A stretch of DNA of 64,000 nt from Actinomadura alba (GTDB lineage Bacteria; Actinomycetota; Actinomycetes; Streptosporangiales; Streptosporangiaceae), in NCBI RefSeq assembly GCF_014323705.1, contig NZ_JABVEC010000012.1, positions 1-64,000 of the forward strand, written 5' to 3'. The position numbers were made by a program, and so were the translations under genes. The notes under the pieces are model-generated. The model did not search any database. It saw only the letters and a program-made list of their open reading frames with translations, and was not told the origin of the DNA. Shown piece after piece: positions 16,879 through 25,184 of this stretch. The stretch's first letter is position 1, and every line of letters begins with the position of its first letter.

Positions 16879-18509
16879 CACCATTCCACCGGTCGGTAGT
16901 CCTTCAGGAACAGGCCGGACATCCGCTCTCCGCCGATGCCCCGCACGATCGGGTCGTAGACGCGGGCGGCCCCGTCGATGACGTCCAGCGGCGGGCGGAA
17001 GCCCGCCTCCCGCTGCACCGTCTTGTCCGGGTGGGGCCGTTCGTCGGTCACCCAGCCGGTGTCCACGCTGTTCATGTGGATGCCGGAGGCCGCGAAGTCT
17101 GCGGCCGCCGTGCGGGTCATCATGTTCAGTGACGCCTTCGCCATGTTCGTGTGCGGATGCCGGACGGTCTTGTTCTCGCGAGAGAAGCTGCCCTCCATCG
17201 CCGAGACCTGCACCACGTACCGGTCCGGCCACGGCGACGCCTCCAGCAGGCCGCGCAGCCTGGAGGTGAGCAGGAAGGGCGCGAAGGAGTTCACCATCTG
17301 GACCTCCAGCCACTCGGCGGGATCCACCTCGTGGAGTCGCAGGCTCCAGCTGTTGCGGGCCCGCAGATCCAGCGGCTGACCGGTCTCGTCGGTCCGGCCG
17401 GCCGGGAACAACACCTCCCACGCGGAGTCCCTGGCCGAGGTCACCGTACCGTCGGTGACCGGTTTCTCTGGCGTGGCGCCGTCCAGCGCGCTTGGCCCGG
17501 ACACCGGCCCGGACATCAGGTGCGGGGGCACGGGCGTGAAGGGACCGGGGCCGCTCGCTTCCAGAGATGACGGTGCGGGGTCGGTCAGCATGCACGCGCC
17601 GCCGGTGACCGTCACCCGTGCGGCGGTGCCCGTCAGGGGCAGCTTTTCGGCGGCCCGGACCTCCCGGTGAAAGGCAGCGGGGCGGCGAATCGTCTGCGCG
17701 GCGTTGTTGATGAGGATGTCGAGGTGGTCGAAGCGCCGATGGACGGAGCCCAGGAGTTCCGCGACCCCGGGCAGGTCGAGGAGATCGACGCCGTGAACGT
17801 GCAGTCGCCTCAGCCAGTCCGCCGAGTCCGGGACGGCGGCGAACCGGCGGGCCGCGTCGCGCGGGAAACGCGTGGTGACGATGACCTCGGCACCGTCGCG
17901 CAGCAGCTTCAACGCCACCTGAAAGCCGATCTTCACCCGGCCGCCGGTAACGAGGGCGCGACGTCCGCGCAGGTCACAGCGGGCGTACCGACGGACCTGG
18001 TTCTCCTCGGCACAGTCCACGCAGAGCAGGTGATACTCGGAATGCATCTCGCGGTAGGGGGCCTTGCAGACATAGCACCGCCGAGCGCCCACCAGTCGGC
18101 GCCGGACCTTCACGGACGCGTCGCCGGCCTCGTCCGGAGCCCGGCCGCCCACCGTGGCGGGGGATGCGCCGGCCGGCGTCAGATCGGGAGCAAGACTGAA
18201 ATCGGGGTCCTGAGCCGGTGTCGGCGCCGGTTCAGGCCCGGGATCCGGCTGTCGGTAGCGCGTGGAGGCCGCGCTGCTCTCGATGTCACGCCGTCTGCGG
18301 TCCGCGTGCCGGGCGGCCTTCCGCGACTTCTTGGCCGCCCGATGGACCTGCGCGACCGCTTGGTGCACCGCCCTCCAGCGGGGATCGTCCGGGTCCGTCG
18401 CCTGGACCTGTGCCAGGACTCGCAGGCAGATGTCGACCTCGGCCGGGTCAGGAGCGGCCGCTTTCCCGATCGACCGCGCCCCATCCGGGTCCGAGATGGT
18501 CGACGGCAC
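16878..18509 (-). CDS. Zinc-ribbon SDR-like protein with altered catalytic tetrad
   Basis: A 543-residue protein and first gene of the operon. Residues 1-135 are charged and low complexity; Cys145, Cys148, Cys163 and Cys166 form a zinc ribbon (CYVC ... CVDC). Residues from about 180 are a short-chain dehydrogenase fold: cofactor loop TGGRVKIG (188-195), INNAAQ (268-273) and Ser436 in VSAMEG. The usual Tyr-x-x-x-Lys is Thr454-x-x-x-Lys458 (HTNMAKASLN), so the catalytic Tyr is missing. An insertion of about 100 residues lies between the Rossmann core and the substrate region. It may bind NAD(P) or a nucleotide as a sensor rather than catalyse; this is inference. Confidence 0.75.
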   Translation of the reverse strand: MPSTISDPDGARSIGKAAAPDPAEVDICLRVLAQVQATDPDDPRWRAVHQAVAQVHRAAKKSRKAARHADRRRRDIESSAASTRYRQPDPGPEPAPTPAQDPDFSLAPDLTPAGASPATVGGRAPDEAGDASVKVRRRLVGARRCYVCKAPYREMHSEYHLLCVDCAEENQVRRYARCDLRGRRALVTGGRVKIGFQVALKLLRDGAEVIVTTRFPRDAARRFAAVPDSADWLRRLHVHGVDLLDLPGVAELLGSVHRRFDHLDILINNAAQTIRRPAAFHREVRAAEKLPLTGTAARVTVTGGACMLTDPAPSSLEASGPGPFTPVPPHLMSGPVSGPSALDGATPEKPVTDGTVTSARDSAWEVLFPAGRTDETGQPLDLRARNSWSLRLHEVDPAEWLEVQMVNSFAPFLLTSRLRGLLEASPWPDRYVVQVSAMEGSFSRENKTVRHPHTNMAKASLNMMTRTAAADFAASGIHMNSVDTGWVTDERPHPDKTVQREAGFRPPLDVIDGAARVYDPIVRGIGGERMSGLFLKDYRPVEW

Positions 18510-18540
18510 TGACGCTCCTCTGGGACCCGCGAAGAAAGGG

Positions 18541-18615
18541 TGGCAAGGCTGGTCGGATTCGAACCGACGTCCTCCAGCCCGCTGTAAGGCGCGACGACCT
18601 CTGCGCTACAGCCTT
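18541..18615 (-). tRNA. Degenerate tRNA-like sequence
   Basis: Read on the minus strand it has a 7-bp acceptor stem (AAGGCTG/CAGCCTT), an encoded CCA end, a D stem GCGC/GCGC and a perfect T arm (GTCGG, TTCGAAT, CCGAC). The anticodon arm does not fold: only about 20 bases separate the D and T stems and no 5-bp stem with a 7-base loop forms, so no anticodon can be read. The acceptor pairing also extends 3 bp further if CCA is ignored. Either a tRNA damaged by a small deletion or an unusual tRNA-like RNA. Confidence 0.5.
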
Positions 18616-19119
18616 GCCGCGCGACAATCTAGCGAAGACTCACGATGAGTCGCACGAAAACATGATCGTTTCCTCCGGCCGAACCGGTGCGGCAGGTCGC
18701 CCGGGCTCGAGCCTCCAAGGGCTCATTGACCGGCGCACCATCGCCACCCAGGGAGCCGAGGTCTCCGCGGACTTCAGCACGGTCGGGGTTGATGACGTTC
18801 TGGCGGAGGTGTACTGCTTGGGTTCCAGGCGGGCTGGTCACTGGCGAGAATTGGGAAACGGATGGACGTCAACGACATGACGGTACGGGGCCGCCTGGTC
18901 GAGCGAGGGGTGCAGATGCGGGACCAGCAGCGGAAGCGATGACCCCCTTACCGCTGGACGCAAGCTACCCCTTGCCAGACCAACTGCCGACCAAGATCAC
19001 CGGCTGCCCGTCAGCCCCAGCCCACGTCCGTTGTCGGTGCTGGGCAAGGCTGGGGTCGCTGGTGGCGTCGCGTCCTGAACCAGCTGGTGTGGAGCAAGGA
19101 GCGCCGTTAGGGTTCGCCC
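18616..19119. other. Intergenic region, no convincing gene
   Basis: About 500 bases with only short frames. A 26-codon frame at 18862-18942 ends in basic residues but has no good ribosome site. Nothing further recognised. Confidence 0.35.
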
Positions 19120-20091
19120 ATGAAGGCAGCGGTGCACGGCCGGTACGGGCCGCCGACCGTGGTCCGGGTCGCCCAAGTGGACAAACCCTCGATCGGGGAC
19201 CATGACGTTCTTGTGAGGGTGCACGCGACGACGGTCAACCGGACGGACTGTGCCTACCGGGCGGCCAGGCCTTTCTTCGTGCGCACGTTCACCGGTCTTG
19301 CCCGGCCGCGGCGTAGAGTGCTCGGGACCGAGTACGCGGGAGTGGTGGAAGCGGTCGGCAGCGGCGTCATGTCCTTCACGGTCGGCGACCGGGTATTCGG
19401 GTACAACGAGGGCGCGTTCGGAGCCCATGCCGAGTATCTGTCGGTTCCGCAGGGCGGCGCCATCGCAACCATGCCGAGAGGCGTGACCTTCGAGGAGGTC
19501 GCTCCCGGTACCGAGGGCTCGCATTACGCGCTGTCGTTCATCAGAGCGGCGGGCGTCCGGGCCGGGCACGACGTCCTCGTCTACGGCGCGACCGGCGCCA
19601 TCGGTTCGGCGGCGGTGCAGCTCCTGAAGCATCACGGGGCCACCGTGACCGCAGTGTGTGAGACGGCGCACTTGGAGCTGGTGAAGGGCCTGGGTGCGGA
19701 CCGGGTCGTCGACTACACGGCCCAGGACTTCACCAGAGACGAGCAGAGCTACGACGCGGTGTTCGACGCGGTCGGCAAGAGTACGTTCGGCCGCTGCAGG
19801 CGGCTGTTGAAACCCGGCGGAGTGTATCTGTCCTCGGACCTTGGCCCCTGGTGGCAAAACCTGCCCTTGACGCTCGTCACGCCCCTGTTCCGCGGCAGGA
19901 AGGTGAAGTTTCCCTTTCCGAAGCAGGACCAGGAGATGGTGCGGTACTTCCGGGACCTGATCGAGGCCGGAGAGTTCAGGCCGGTCATCGACCGACGGTA
20001 CCCGTTGGAGCAGATCGTCGACGCCTATCGGTATGTCGAGACCGGGCGGAAGATCGGCAACGTCGTCATCACCGTCGTACCGCCGAACTGA
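19120..20091 (+). CDS. Medium-chain NAD(P)-dependent oxidoreductase (quinone oxidoreductase-like)
   Basis: A 323-residue MDR-superfamily enzyme. The GroES-like N-terminal domain has GTEYAGVVEAVGSGV (about 69-83); the Rossmann domain has VYGATGAIGSAAVQLL (about 153-168), an AxxGxxG-type NADP loop. The zinc ligands of classical alcohol dehydrogenases are not evident, as in quinone oxidoreductases and enoyl reductases. Single gene; the ATG at 19120 follows weak AGGG. It reduces a quinone, enone or similar substrate; no neighbour narrows this. Confidence 0.82.
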   Translation: MKAAVHGRYGPPTVVRVAQVDKPSIGDHDVLVRVHATTVNRTDCAYRAARPFFVRTFTGLARPRRRVLGTEYAGVVEAVGSGVMSFTVGDRVFGYNEGAFGAHAEYLSVPQGGAIATMPRGVTFEEVAPGTEGSHYALSFIRAAGVRAGHDVLVYGATGAIGSAAVQLLKHHGATVTAVCETAHLELVKGLGADRVVDYTAQDFTRDEQSYDAVFDAVGKSTFGRCRRLLKPGGVYLSSDLGPWWQNLPLTLVTPLFRGRKVKFPFPKQDQEMVRYFRDLIEAGEFRPVIDRRYPLEQIVDAYRYVETGRKIGNVVITVVPPN

Positions 20092-20390
20092 CCTAACCGA
20101 GCTACACCAACTTGTGGATCTGTGGCGTTGATCGTGGCCTGCAGTCAAGATCAACAAGTCGGATAACGGTCTCCGACCACACGGCCACGATCCCCCGGAA
20201 CACCGTGCCACGACAAGATCACGACATCCGCACAACCACGGGGAAATACTCCAAAACGCCGACCGGACATCCTCGCGATCTTGGAGGATGCCCAGGCCAG
20301 ACATGGTGGGCCGCCTGGAACTCTGTCGCGCGTCAGAATTAGTGGCGCCGGAGTTAGTTGGGACTCCTGGGCCTGGAAGAGAGACGCATC
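20092..20390. other. Intergenic region upstream of insertion sequence
   Basis: No gene recognised. It should include the left end of the IS whose orfA starts at 20391, but I could not define its terminal inverted repeats by eye. Confidence 0.35.
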
Positions 20391-20711
20391 GTGAGTCGCC
20401 CCCCACAGTTCCCTGTTGAGGACAGGCTGCGGATCGTGTTGTCGGTTCTGGCCGGTGAGTTGACCATTGCCGAGGCCGCTCGGCGTTACAAGACCTCCGA
20501 GACCTCGATCGGCAAGTGGAAGGCCCAGTTCCTGGAGGCCGGCAGGCAAGGCCTGGGCGCGGGTGGCTCCTCTCGGCCATCTGGCCGTGAAGAGCAGCTC
20601 GAGGCCGAGATCGCCGGACTGCACACCGCCCTCGGCGAGGCGCATGTGCAGCTGCGGGTGTGGAAGAAGTCGGCGGAGGGCCGCCTGGCCCCTTCGCGGA
20701 CCTCGAGGTGA
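20391..20711 (+). CDS. IS3-type transposase OrfA
   Basis: About 106 residues from GTG 20391 (GGAAGAGAG upstream). Contains the helix-turn-helix of IS3 OrfA proteins (ELTIAEAARRYKTSETSIGKW), then a coiled-coil segment rich in Glu and Leu near residues 70-95. OrfA overlaps OrfB by about 50 bases in the -1 frame, the usual arrangement for a frameshifted OrfAB fusion transposase. Confidence 0.8.
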   Translation: MSRPPQFPVEDRLRIVLSVLAGELTIAEAARRYKTSETSIGKWKAQFLEAGRQGLGAGGSSRPSGREEQLEAEIAGLHTALGEAHVQLRVWKKSAEGRLAPSRTSR

Positions 20712-21652
20712 TCCGCCAAGACGCGGCGATGCCGGTCTCGAGGTTCTGCCAGCTCACCGGCATTCCGCGCCGCACCTACACACGCAAGCTCGCCAAGAGG
20801 CGCTCCGGGCCGGTCGGCAAGTGGCCGTGGCCGGCGCCGGTCGTCGATGAGCTCAAGCCGGTGGTGGCCAAGTACGCCGCGGACTGGCCGACCTGGGGGC
20901 ATCGGAAGATCCACTGGTTGATGGCCGCCGATGGGATAGCAGGCTCGGCGTCGTCGGTGGAGCGGGCGATGCGCCGCCGCGATCTGCTGCAGCCCATCGA
21001 CTACCAGGGCGAACGCCGTGAGCTGGCCAAGGCGCGCAAGGCCGCGTTCGCCGATCCGCCCACCAGGCCGAATCAGGTGTGGCAACTGGACTTCTCCGAG
21101 TACGAGACCACCACCGGCGGTGTGTGGCGGCTGGCGGGGGTCACCGACCACTTCACCAAGTACGAGCACGGCTCGCGCATCACGCCGACCTGCACTGGAG
21201 CCGACGCCATCAACGCCGTGCGCATCGCGATCGACCAGGCCGAAGCCCTGGCCGGATGCTCGCTCGAGGAGGCCCTGACCGACCCGCAGACGGGTGAGGT
21301 CCGCAAAATCAAACTGGTCACAGACAACGGCAGCGCGTTCAGAGGAGCAGCGTTCGCCCGCTTCATCACCGGCCGGACCGAGTTCGTCCACATCCGCACC
21401 CGACGGCGCTCACCCGGACAAAACGGCGTCCGTGAACGCGCGTTCGGCTCCCTGAAGTACGAGCACTTGTACTGGATCGAGATCGACGACCTGCCGACCC
21501 TGGCCCACGAGGCCGAGGCCTACCGGCAGATCTTCAACCACATCCGGCCCCACGAAGCCCTCGCCGGCCACCGGCCGAGCGTTAGCATCACCTCTTCCTC
21601 CAGAGGACTTTCACCCCCAAGCAATCGCCCATGCTGGGCACACCGCCATTGA
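20660..21652 (+). CDS. IS3-type transposase OrfB (DDE integrase core)
   Basis: A 330-residue frame carrying the DDE core: first Asp in VWQLDFSEYE, second Asp in LVTDNGSAF, Glu in GVRERAFGSLKYEHL, and HIRPHEALAGHRPS near the end. The expected HTH_21 region (WGHRKIHWLM) lies before the first Asp. The last 20 residues look unlike the usual C-terminus, so the extreme 3' end may be frameshifted, although the catalytic core is intact. It would act as the OrfAB fusion made by -1 frameshifting in the overlap with OrfA. Confidence 0.8.
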   Translation: MEEVGGGPPGPFADLEVIRQDAAMPVSRFCQLTGIPRRTYTRKLAKRRSGPVGKWPWPAPVVDELKPVVAKYAADWPTWGHRKIHWLMAADGIAGSASSVERAMRRRDLLQPIDYQGERRELAKARKAAFADPPTRPNQVWQLDFSEYETTTGGVWRLAGVTDHFTKYEHGSRITPTCTGADAINAVRIAIDQAEALAGCSLEEALTDPQTGEVRKIKLVTDNGSAFRGAAFARFITGRTEFVHIRTRRRSPGQNGVRERAFGSLKYEHLYWIEIDDLPTLAHEAEAYRQIFNHIRPHEALAGHRPSVSITSSSRGLSPPSNRPCWAHRH

Positions 21653-21682
21653 GGCCTCCTCGGCACAAGCCGAGGAGGCCTC
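21651..21682 (+). terminator. Hairpin after transposase
   Basis: A perfect 14-bp stem (21651-21664 with 21669-21682) and a 4-base ACAA loop directly at the transposase stop codon. It may end transposase transcription or insulate the IS. Confidence 0.65.
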
Positions 21683-21717
21683 AGATTCGCAGAACGAAAG
21701 TTGAGCGGCTGCCCTGT

Positions 21718-22119
21718 TCACCACTGACGCCATCTATCGGTGATCGCATAGCGACTCACGCCATGGCGGGCTGCTAGCTCACCAACATCAACCCCGCCCT
21801 CAGTCAGCACTTCATCGATGAACAGGCAGATTTGCTCTCGCTCGTCGGTGTCGATACTGCCGCCCCTCGCCTCCTGATTCACTCTGTTCAGAGCCAGAAC
21901 AACCCGTTCAACAACAGCGAGGATCTGCGTGTCCGACGCTGCCCCCAGTTCCCGCACTTCGACTTCGAAGGACGCCAGGGCGGCATCAACAGCCTCTAGA
22001 AAGCTTTCGGAGTAAACACCCAGGAAGGATGCACAACCAGGACTCATCGTGCCGTCAGCGACCGCACGGGCCTCTTTCGCTATTTCGCTACGCCAGTACT
22101 GAGAAGGTCTTTCAGCCAT
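21718..22119 (-). CDS. Hypothetical protein, 133 residues
   Basis: Not recognised. An acidic, helical, Cys-poor protein with a Trp-Arg-Gln-Trp C-terminus and an ELAARHGVSRYAITDRWR segment (about 112-129) that resembles a helix-turn-helix, so it may bind DNA. No signal peptide or membrane segment. It stands between the IS and a GIY-YIG-like gene on the same strand. Confidence 0.55.
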   Translation of the reverse strand: MAERPSQYWRSEIAKEARAVADGTMSPGCASFLGVYSESFLEAVDAALASFEVEVRELGAASDTQILAVVERVVLALNRVNQEARGGSIDTDEREQICLFIDEVLTEGGVDVGELAARHGVSRYAITDRWRQW

Positions 22120-22191
22120 GACGAAATCCTACCGTGCGGTTCCGCGACCTGTGATCTCAGAGGGCCCGCAGCCCGCACCCCGCCAGCCTGC

Positions 22192-22237
22192 GGGTGCCGT
22201 CCGTGACATCACCCGAGTGACGTCACGGACGGCACCC
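22192..22237. terminator. Long hairpin terminator
   Basis: A 20-bp inverted repeat with one mismatch (arms 22192-22211 and 22218-22237, 6-base loop) between the GIY-YIG-like gene and the 133-residue gene, suited to ending the GIY-YIG transcript on the minus strand. Confidence 0.65.
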
Positions 22238-22339
22238 TGCACCTACCCATTACTCCGAACCAGCCGGCAAGGGCAGCCTCGGCGGCCTTAGCCAATCACG
22301 TCAACGTCTGAGCGGAACCGGCCGCCGCCTCGACAGCCC

Positions 22340-22621
22340 CTACGGAGCTGGGGCGTTTATTCGATTCAACAGCGCCCCCCCACCAATTCCGCCGTAGTAA
22401 TCGATCAGACCTTGCTCGAGCTGGTATATCAGCTTCTCACTACCGCCCGGCACCTCAATCCAGTCAAGCTCTCGAACATGAGAAATCTTGTACCCGGAGC
22501 TCTTCACGGCGTGCCTGTCATCGCTGAACGCTCGATGGATTCTACGGTGAATGGTGTTCGCCTTCGTCGCAGACCCCACATACACCATTCCATTTCTTGG
22601 CGATCCCCCAGGCCGCACCAT
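22340..22621 (-). CDS. GIY-YIG nuclease-like protein, possibly N-terminally truncated
   Basis: A 93-residue frame with NGMVYVGSATKANTIHRRIH at residues 10-29, matching the second strand and following helix of GIY-YIG nucleases (YVG-S/K motif and downstream Arg). The first GIY strand should lie upstream. The frame stays open for about 24 codons before the ATG and reads like protein (KHLERTQGQVESDEALAPS), but I see no good start there. The gene may begin at a rare start or have lost its 5' end next to the divergent aldo/keto reductase gene. Confidence 0.5.
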   Translation of the reverse strand: MVRPGGSPRNGMVYVGSATKANTIHRRIHRAFSDDRHAVKSSGYKISHVRELDWIEVPGGSEKLIYQLEQGLIDYYGGIGGGALLNRINAPAP

Positions 22622-22695
22622 CGACGGGGGCGAGGCGAGTGCCTCGTCTGATTCAACTTGACCTTGAGTGCGCTCCAGGTGCTTGGCTGCTGCTC

Positions 22696-23694
22696 ATGGA
22701 ATACGTACAACTAGGTCGTACTGGGCTCAAGGTGAGCCGGTTGGTGCTCGGCACCATGAACTTCGGCGAGCATACCGACGAGCCGCTTGGTCACGAGATC
22801 ATGGACGCGGCGCTCGACGCGGGGATCAATTTCTTCGACACCGCCAATGTCTATGGCGGGAGGGAGAGCAAGGGTCGTACCGAGGAGATCATCGGCACCT
22901 GGTTCGCCAAGGGCGGCGGCCGCCGGGACAAGACGGTCCTGGCCACCAAGGTGTGGGCGAACATGGGTCCGGACGGCGATGTCTGGCCGAACCACGACAA
23001 GCTGTCCGCGCTCAACATCCGCCGCGCCGTTGACGCCTCCCTGCGGCGGCTCGACACGGATTACATCGACGTCTACCAGTTCCACCACATCGACCGGGCG
23101 ACACCGTGGGAGGAGATCTGGCAGGCGATGGACGTCCTGGTCCGGCAGGGCAAGATCCTTTATGTCGGGTCCTCCAACTTCCCCGGCTGGGACATCGCCC
23201 GCGCCAACGAGACGGCCGCCCGGCGCGGCTCGCTCGGGCTGGTCAGCGAGCAGTGCCTGTACAACCTGTTCGAGCGGCGCGCCGAGATGGAGGTCATCCC
23301 GGCCGCACAGGTGTACGGCCTCGGGGTGATCCCGTGGTCGCCGCTGCATGGTGGGCTGCTCGGCGGAGTGTTGCGTAAGGAGCGCGAAGGCGGAGTCGTG
23401 CGTTCGACGAGCGGGCAGCGCAGCGCGCAGATCCTGGCCGATGCGGCTCAGCGAGGGCGCATTCAGGCGTACGAGGATCTCTGCGACAAGCACGGCATGG
23501 AGCCGGGCGACGTGGGCCTGGCCTGGCTGCTCACCCGGCCTGGGGTGACCGGCCCGATCGTCGGACCGCGTACGCAGGCGCAGCTCGACTCGGCCCTGCG
23601 CGCCGTCGAGTCGGAGCTGTCCGAGGAGTTCCTCACGGGCCTAGAGGAGATCTTCCCGGGTCCCGGGCCGTCGCCGGAGGCATTCGCCTGGTGA
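22696..23694 (+). CDS. Aldo/keto reductase
   Basis: A 332-residue TIM-barrel reductase. Catalytic residues are visible: Asp48 (NFFDTANVYG), Tyr53, Lys85 (LATKVW) and His130 (YQFHHID). C-terminal WLLTRPGVTGPIVGPR is the NADPH-binding segment. ATG 22696 is preferred; upstream in-frame starts give a leader unlike the family. It reduces aldehydes or ketones with NADPH; the related YajO/YccK-like group has unclear physiological substrates. Monocistronic, followed by a hairpin. Confidence 0.88.
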   Translation: MEYVQLGRTGLKVSRLVLGTMNFGEHTDEPLGHEIMDAALDAGINFFDTANVYGGRESKGRTEEIIGTWFAKGGGRRDKTVLATKVWANMGPDGDVWPNHDKLSALNIRRAVDASLRRLDTDYIDVYQFHHIDRATPWEEIWQAMDVLVRQGKILYVGSSNFPGWDIARANETAARRGSLGLVSEQCLYNLFERRAEMEVIPAAQVYGLGVIPWSPLHGGLLGGVLRKEREGGVVRSTSGQRSAQILADAAQRGRIQAYEDLCDKHGMEPGDVGLAWLLTRPGVTGPIVGPRTQAQLDSALRAVESELSEEFLTGLEEIFPGPGPSPEAFAW

Positions 23695-23703
23695 GAACCG
23701 GTT

Positions 23704-23751
23704 GATCCCCGAGTCCACGCGGCCACAACGTCCTGCGTCGACTCGGGGATC
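23704..23751 (+). terminator. Terminator hairpin after aldo/keto reductase
   Basis: GATCCCCGAGTC (23704-23715) pairs perfectly with GACTCGGGGATC (23740-23751) across a 24-base loop, just after the reductase stop. A second inverted repeat (AAGGCCCAGGC at 23808-23818 and its complement at 23835-23845) follows. Confidence 0.55.
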
Positions 23752-23854
23752 GTGGGGTGCGTCGTCACAGTTCACAGGTGTCGACCCTCGCCGACCTGGA
23801 ACGCGTGAAGGCCCAGGCGGAGATCATGTCTCTGGCCTGGGCCTTCGTCTGATA

Positions 23855-23900
23855 TGCCCCCAACCGGATTCGAACCCGTGCTACCGCCTTGAAGGGCGGG
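23855..23900 (-). pseudogene. 3' tRNA scar, old attachment site
   Basis: Read on the minus strand this is the 3' part of a tRNA: an anticodon-arm-like hairpin (CCGCC/GGCGG, 6-base loop CTTCAA), a T arm around TTCGAAT with one mismatched pair, and an acceptor end GGGGGCA. The 5' half is absent. Such 3' tRNA pieces are left by integrative elements; integrase wreckage lies 0.7 kb to the right. Confidence 0.5.
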
Positions 23901-24115
23901 CTTGATCTTGGCCGCTGATCTGGCGATCCGCTGACCTGCAGGTTCAGCGGTCGTCTGCCCGTGAGTGACCGCGAGTCCCCGCGGTTCCCCCTGGGATCGG
24001 GCACGCAACGGGCACGGCCTGAGGGTGGGTCGGATTAGAAGTGAACACTTCGGCCACATGATCATTTCTTAGAAACCCTTTTGATCGCCTGTAGCTCGTC
24101 CGCCATCCTGTCGAG

Positions 24116-24484
24116 ATGGTCGGTGAACTTGCCCATGCGCAGCTCATACCCACGCTTCTTGAGGCCGTGCCCGAGTTCTGGAGCATCTACCTTGACGAAG
24201 TGGGCGACGATGGCGAGCCGCTTACGCATGTGCTGTTCGGCGTCGACCTGACCCCGTTCGTCATGGAGGCGCATCAACAGGGGCGGTCGGAGTTGGTGCA
24301 GCGCTGCCTGACTTTCTTCGAACACGTGCTGACGGTCGGGGACAAGCGGTCTAGAGAGGTGATCGTGACGTCCTTCGTCTACCAGGTCGGGCCATGGGAT
24401 CCAGAGATGGCAAGCTTCATCAGCCAGTGGCCGCCCGCGCTCGCAGAGAGGGCACGCCAGCAGGGCTGGTCAGGAACAAGCTAG
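24116..24484 (+). CDS. Small acidic protein, DUF7674/immunity-like
   Basis: A 122-residue acidic soluble protein: LIPTLLEAVPEFWSIYLDEV near the start, a central TFFEHVLTVGDKRSREVI and a VGPWDPEMASFI tail segment. The pattern recalls small DUF7674 or Imm-type proteins found in accessory regions; I am not certain of the family. No toxin gene is visible nearby. It lies between a tRNA scar and integrase debris, so it may be cargo of a lost element. An antisense frame (24062-24325) is judged a shadow. Confidence 0.5.
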   Translation: MVGELAHAQLIPTLLEAVPEFWSIYLDEVGDDGEPLTHVLFGVDLTPFVMEAHQQGRSELVQRCLTFFEHVLTVGDKRSREVIVTSFVYQVGPWDPEMASFISQWPPALAERARQQGWSGTS

Positions 24485-24599
24485 AAAGTGCTCTGGACGC
24501 CGGTCGCACGACGGTGGGGTTGAGCGGCCAGAGAGTCAACTGAGCAGTCGTGCAGCGCTACCGGGGCCAGGCCCCTACGGTCGGGGGCTCCCTGTCATG

Positions 24600-24830
24600 C
24601 CCCAGGGCCTGCGGCAGGGTGGAGCTGGACGGTTCCGGACTTGCGTGAGGGCGGGGCCTCATAGCCTTGCCGGCGGACGCCGCCGTCTACCCGCCCGGCC
24701 CGCTGGGCGAGGTGTTCACAACACCACCGGCGGACCGGTCCGCCGCACGCTGTTCCGTGCTCGCGTCTGGCGGCCCGCCCTCGTCCGCGCCGGTCTTCTG
24801 GGCAAGGTCACCGAGATAGCTTCAATGGAA
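24600..24830 (+). pseudogene. Tyrosine integrase fragment 1
   Basis: Broken reading frames here spell parts of an actinomycete tyrosine recombinase: LIALPADAAVYPPGPLGE then TTGGPVRRTLFRARVWRPAL, the stretch before the catalytic HxxR box, with frameshifts and a stop between. The catalytic C-terminus is missing. 24611-24678 is repeated at 31643-31710 with about six mismatches, in the second integrase relic. Confidence 0.5.
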
Positions 24831-24889
24831 GAAATTTGCCTTGCCCTCGCAGCCTACGCCAACGGATGCGACATTCGCTCAATGTGTCA

Positions 24890-25156
24890 AGAGCTTTCGG
24901 GCTCGCCGGCGCATTGTTCAACCCGGCAGCCCGGGCCTACCTCGCCCACGAGGAAGCCGACCGGCGAGTGGAGGCCTTTGCCGTGTTCAACATCTTCTAC
25001 CAGACCGGGATCTTGATCGGACCCTTGGTCGGCGTCCTCCTGCTGCGGATGGACTTCCGGCTGGTGTGCCTGAGCGCATCGGCCATCTTCGCCACCCTCA
25101 CCGGCGGCGTCCCCGCGGTCTACATCGGCATGCGCGCCGCCCCCAAGATCGCCTGA
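24890..25156 (+). pseudogene. MFS transporter fragment
   Basis: The frame ending at 25156 encodes about 85 residues typical of major facilitator permeases: FNPAARAYLAHEEADRRVEA (loop after a transmembrane helix), FNIFYQTGILIGPLVGVLLL and LVCLSASAIFATLTGGVPAV. Both ends of the protein are absent: no N-terminal helices and no second half. A truncated remnant joined to integrase debris. Confidence 0.65.
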
Positions 25157-25184
25157 CGCCTCGGCCTGTCTTTAAGGAAGTCGT

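Noticed and set aside
18862-18942. Small ORF of 26 codons
   Set aside because: No good ribosome site, basic composition only, no family; could be chance.
23855-23900. Selenocysteine tRNA
   Set aside because: The loop contains TTCA, but only the 3' half exists, the loop is 6 bases and the T stem has a mismatch; a tRNA scar explains it better.
24062-24325. Minus-strand 87-codon ORF
   Set aside because: Antisense to the more protein-like 122-residue plus-strand gene and ends in low-information sequence.
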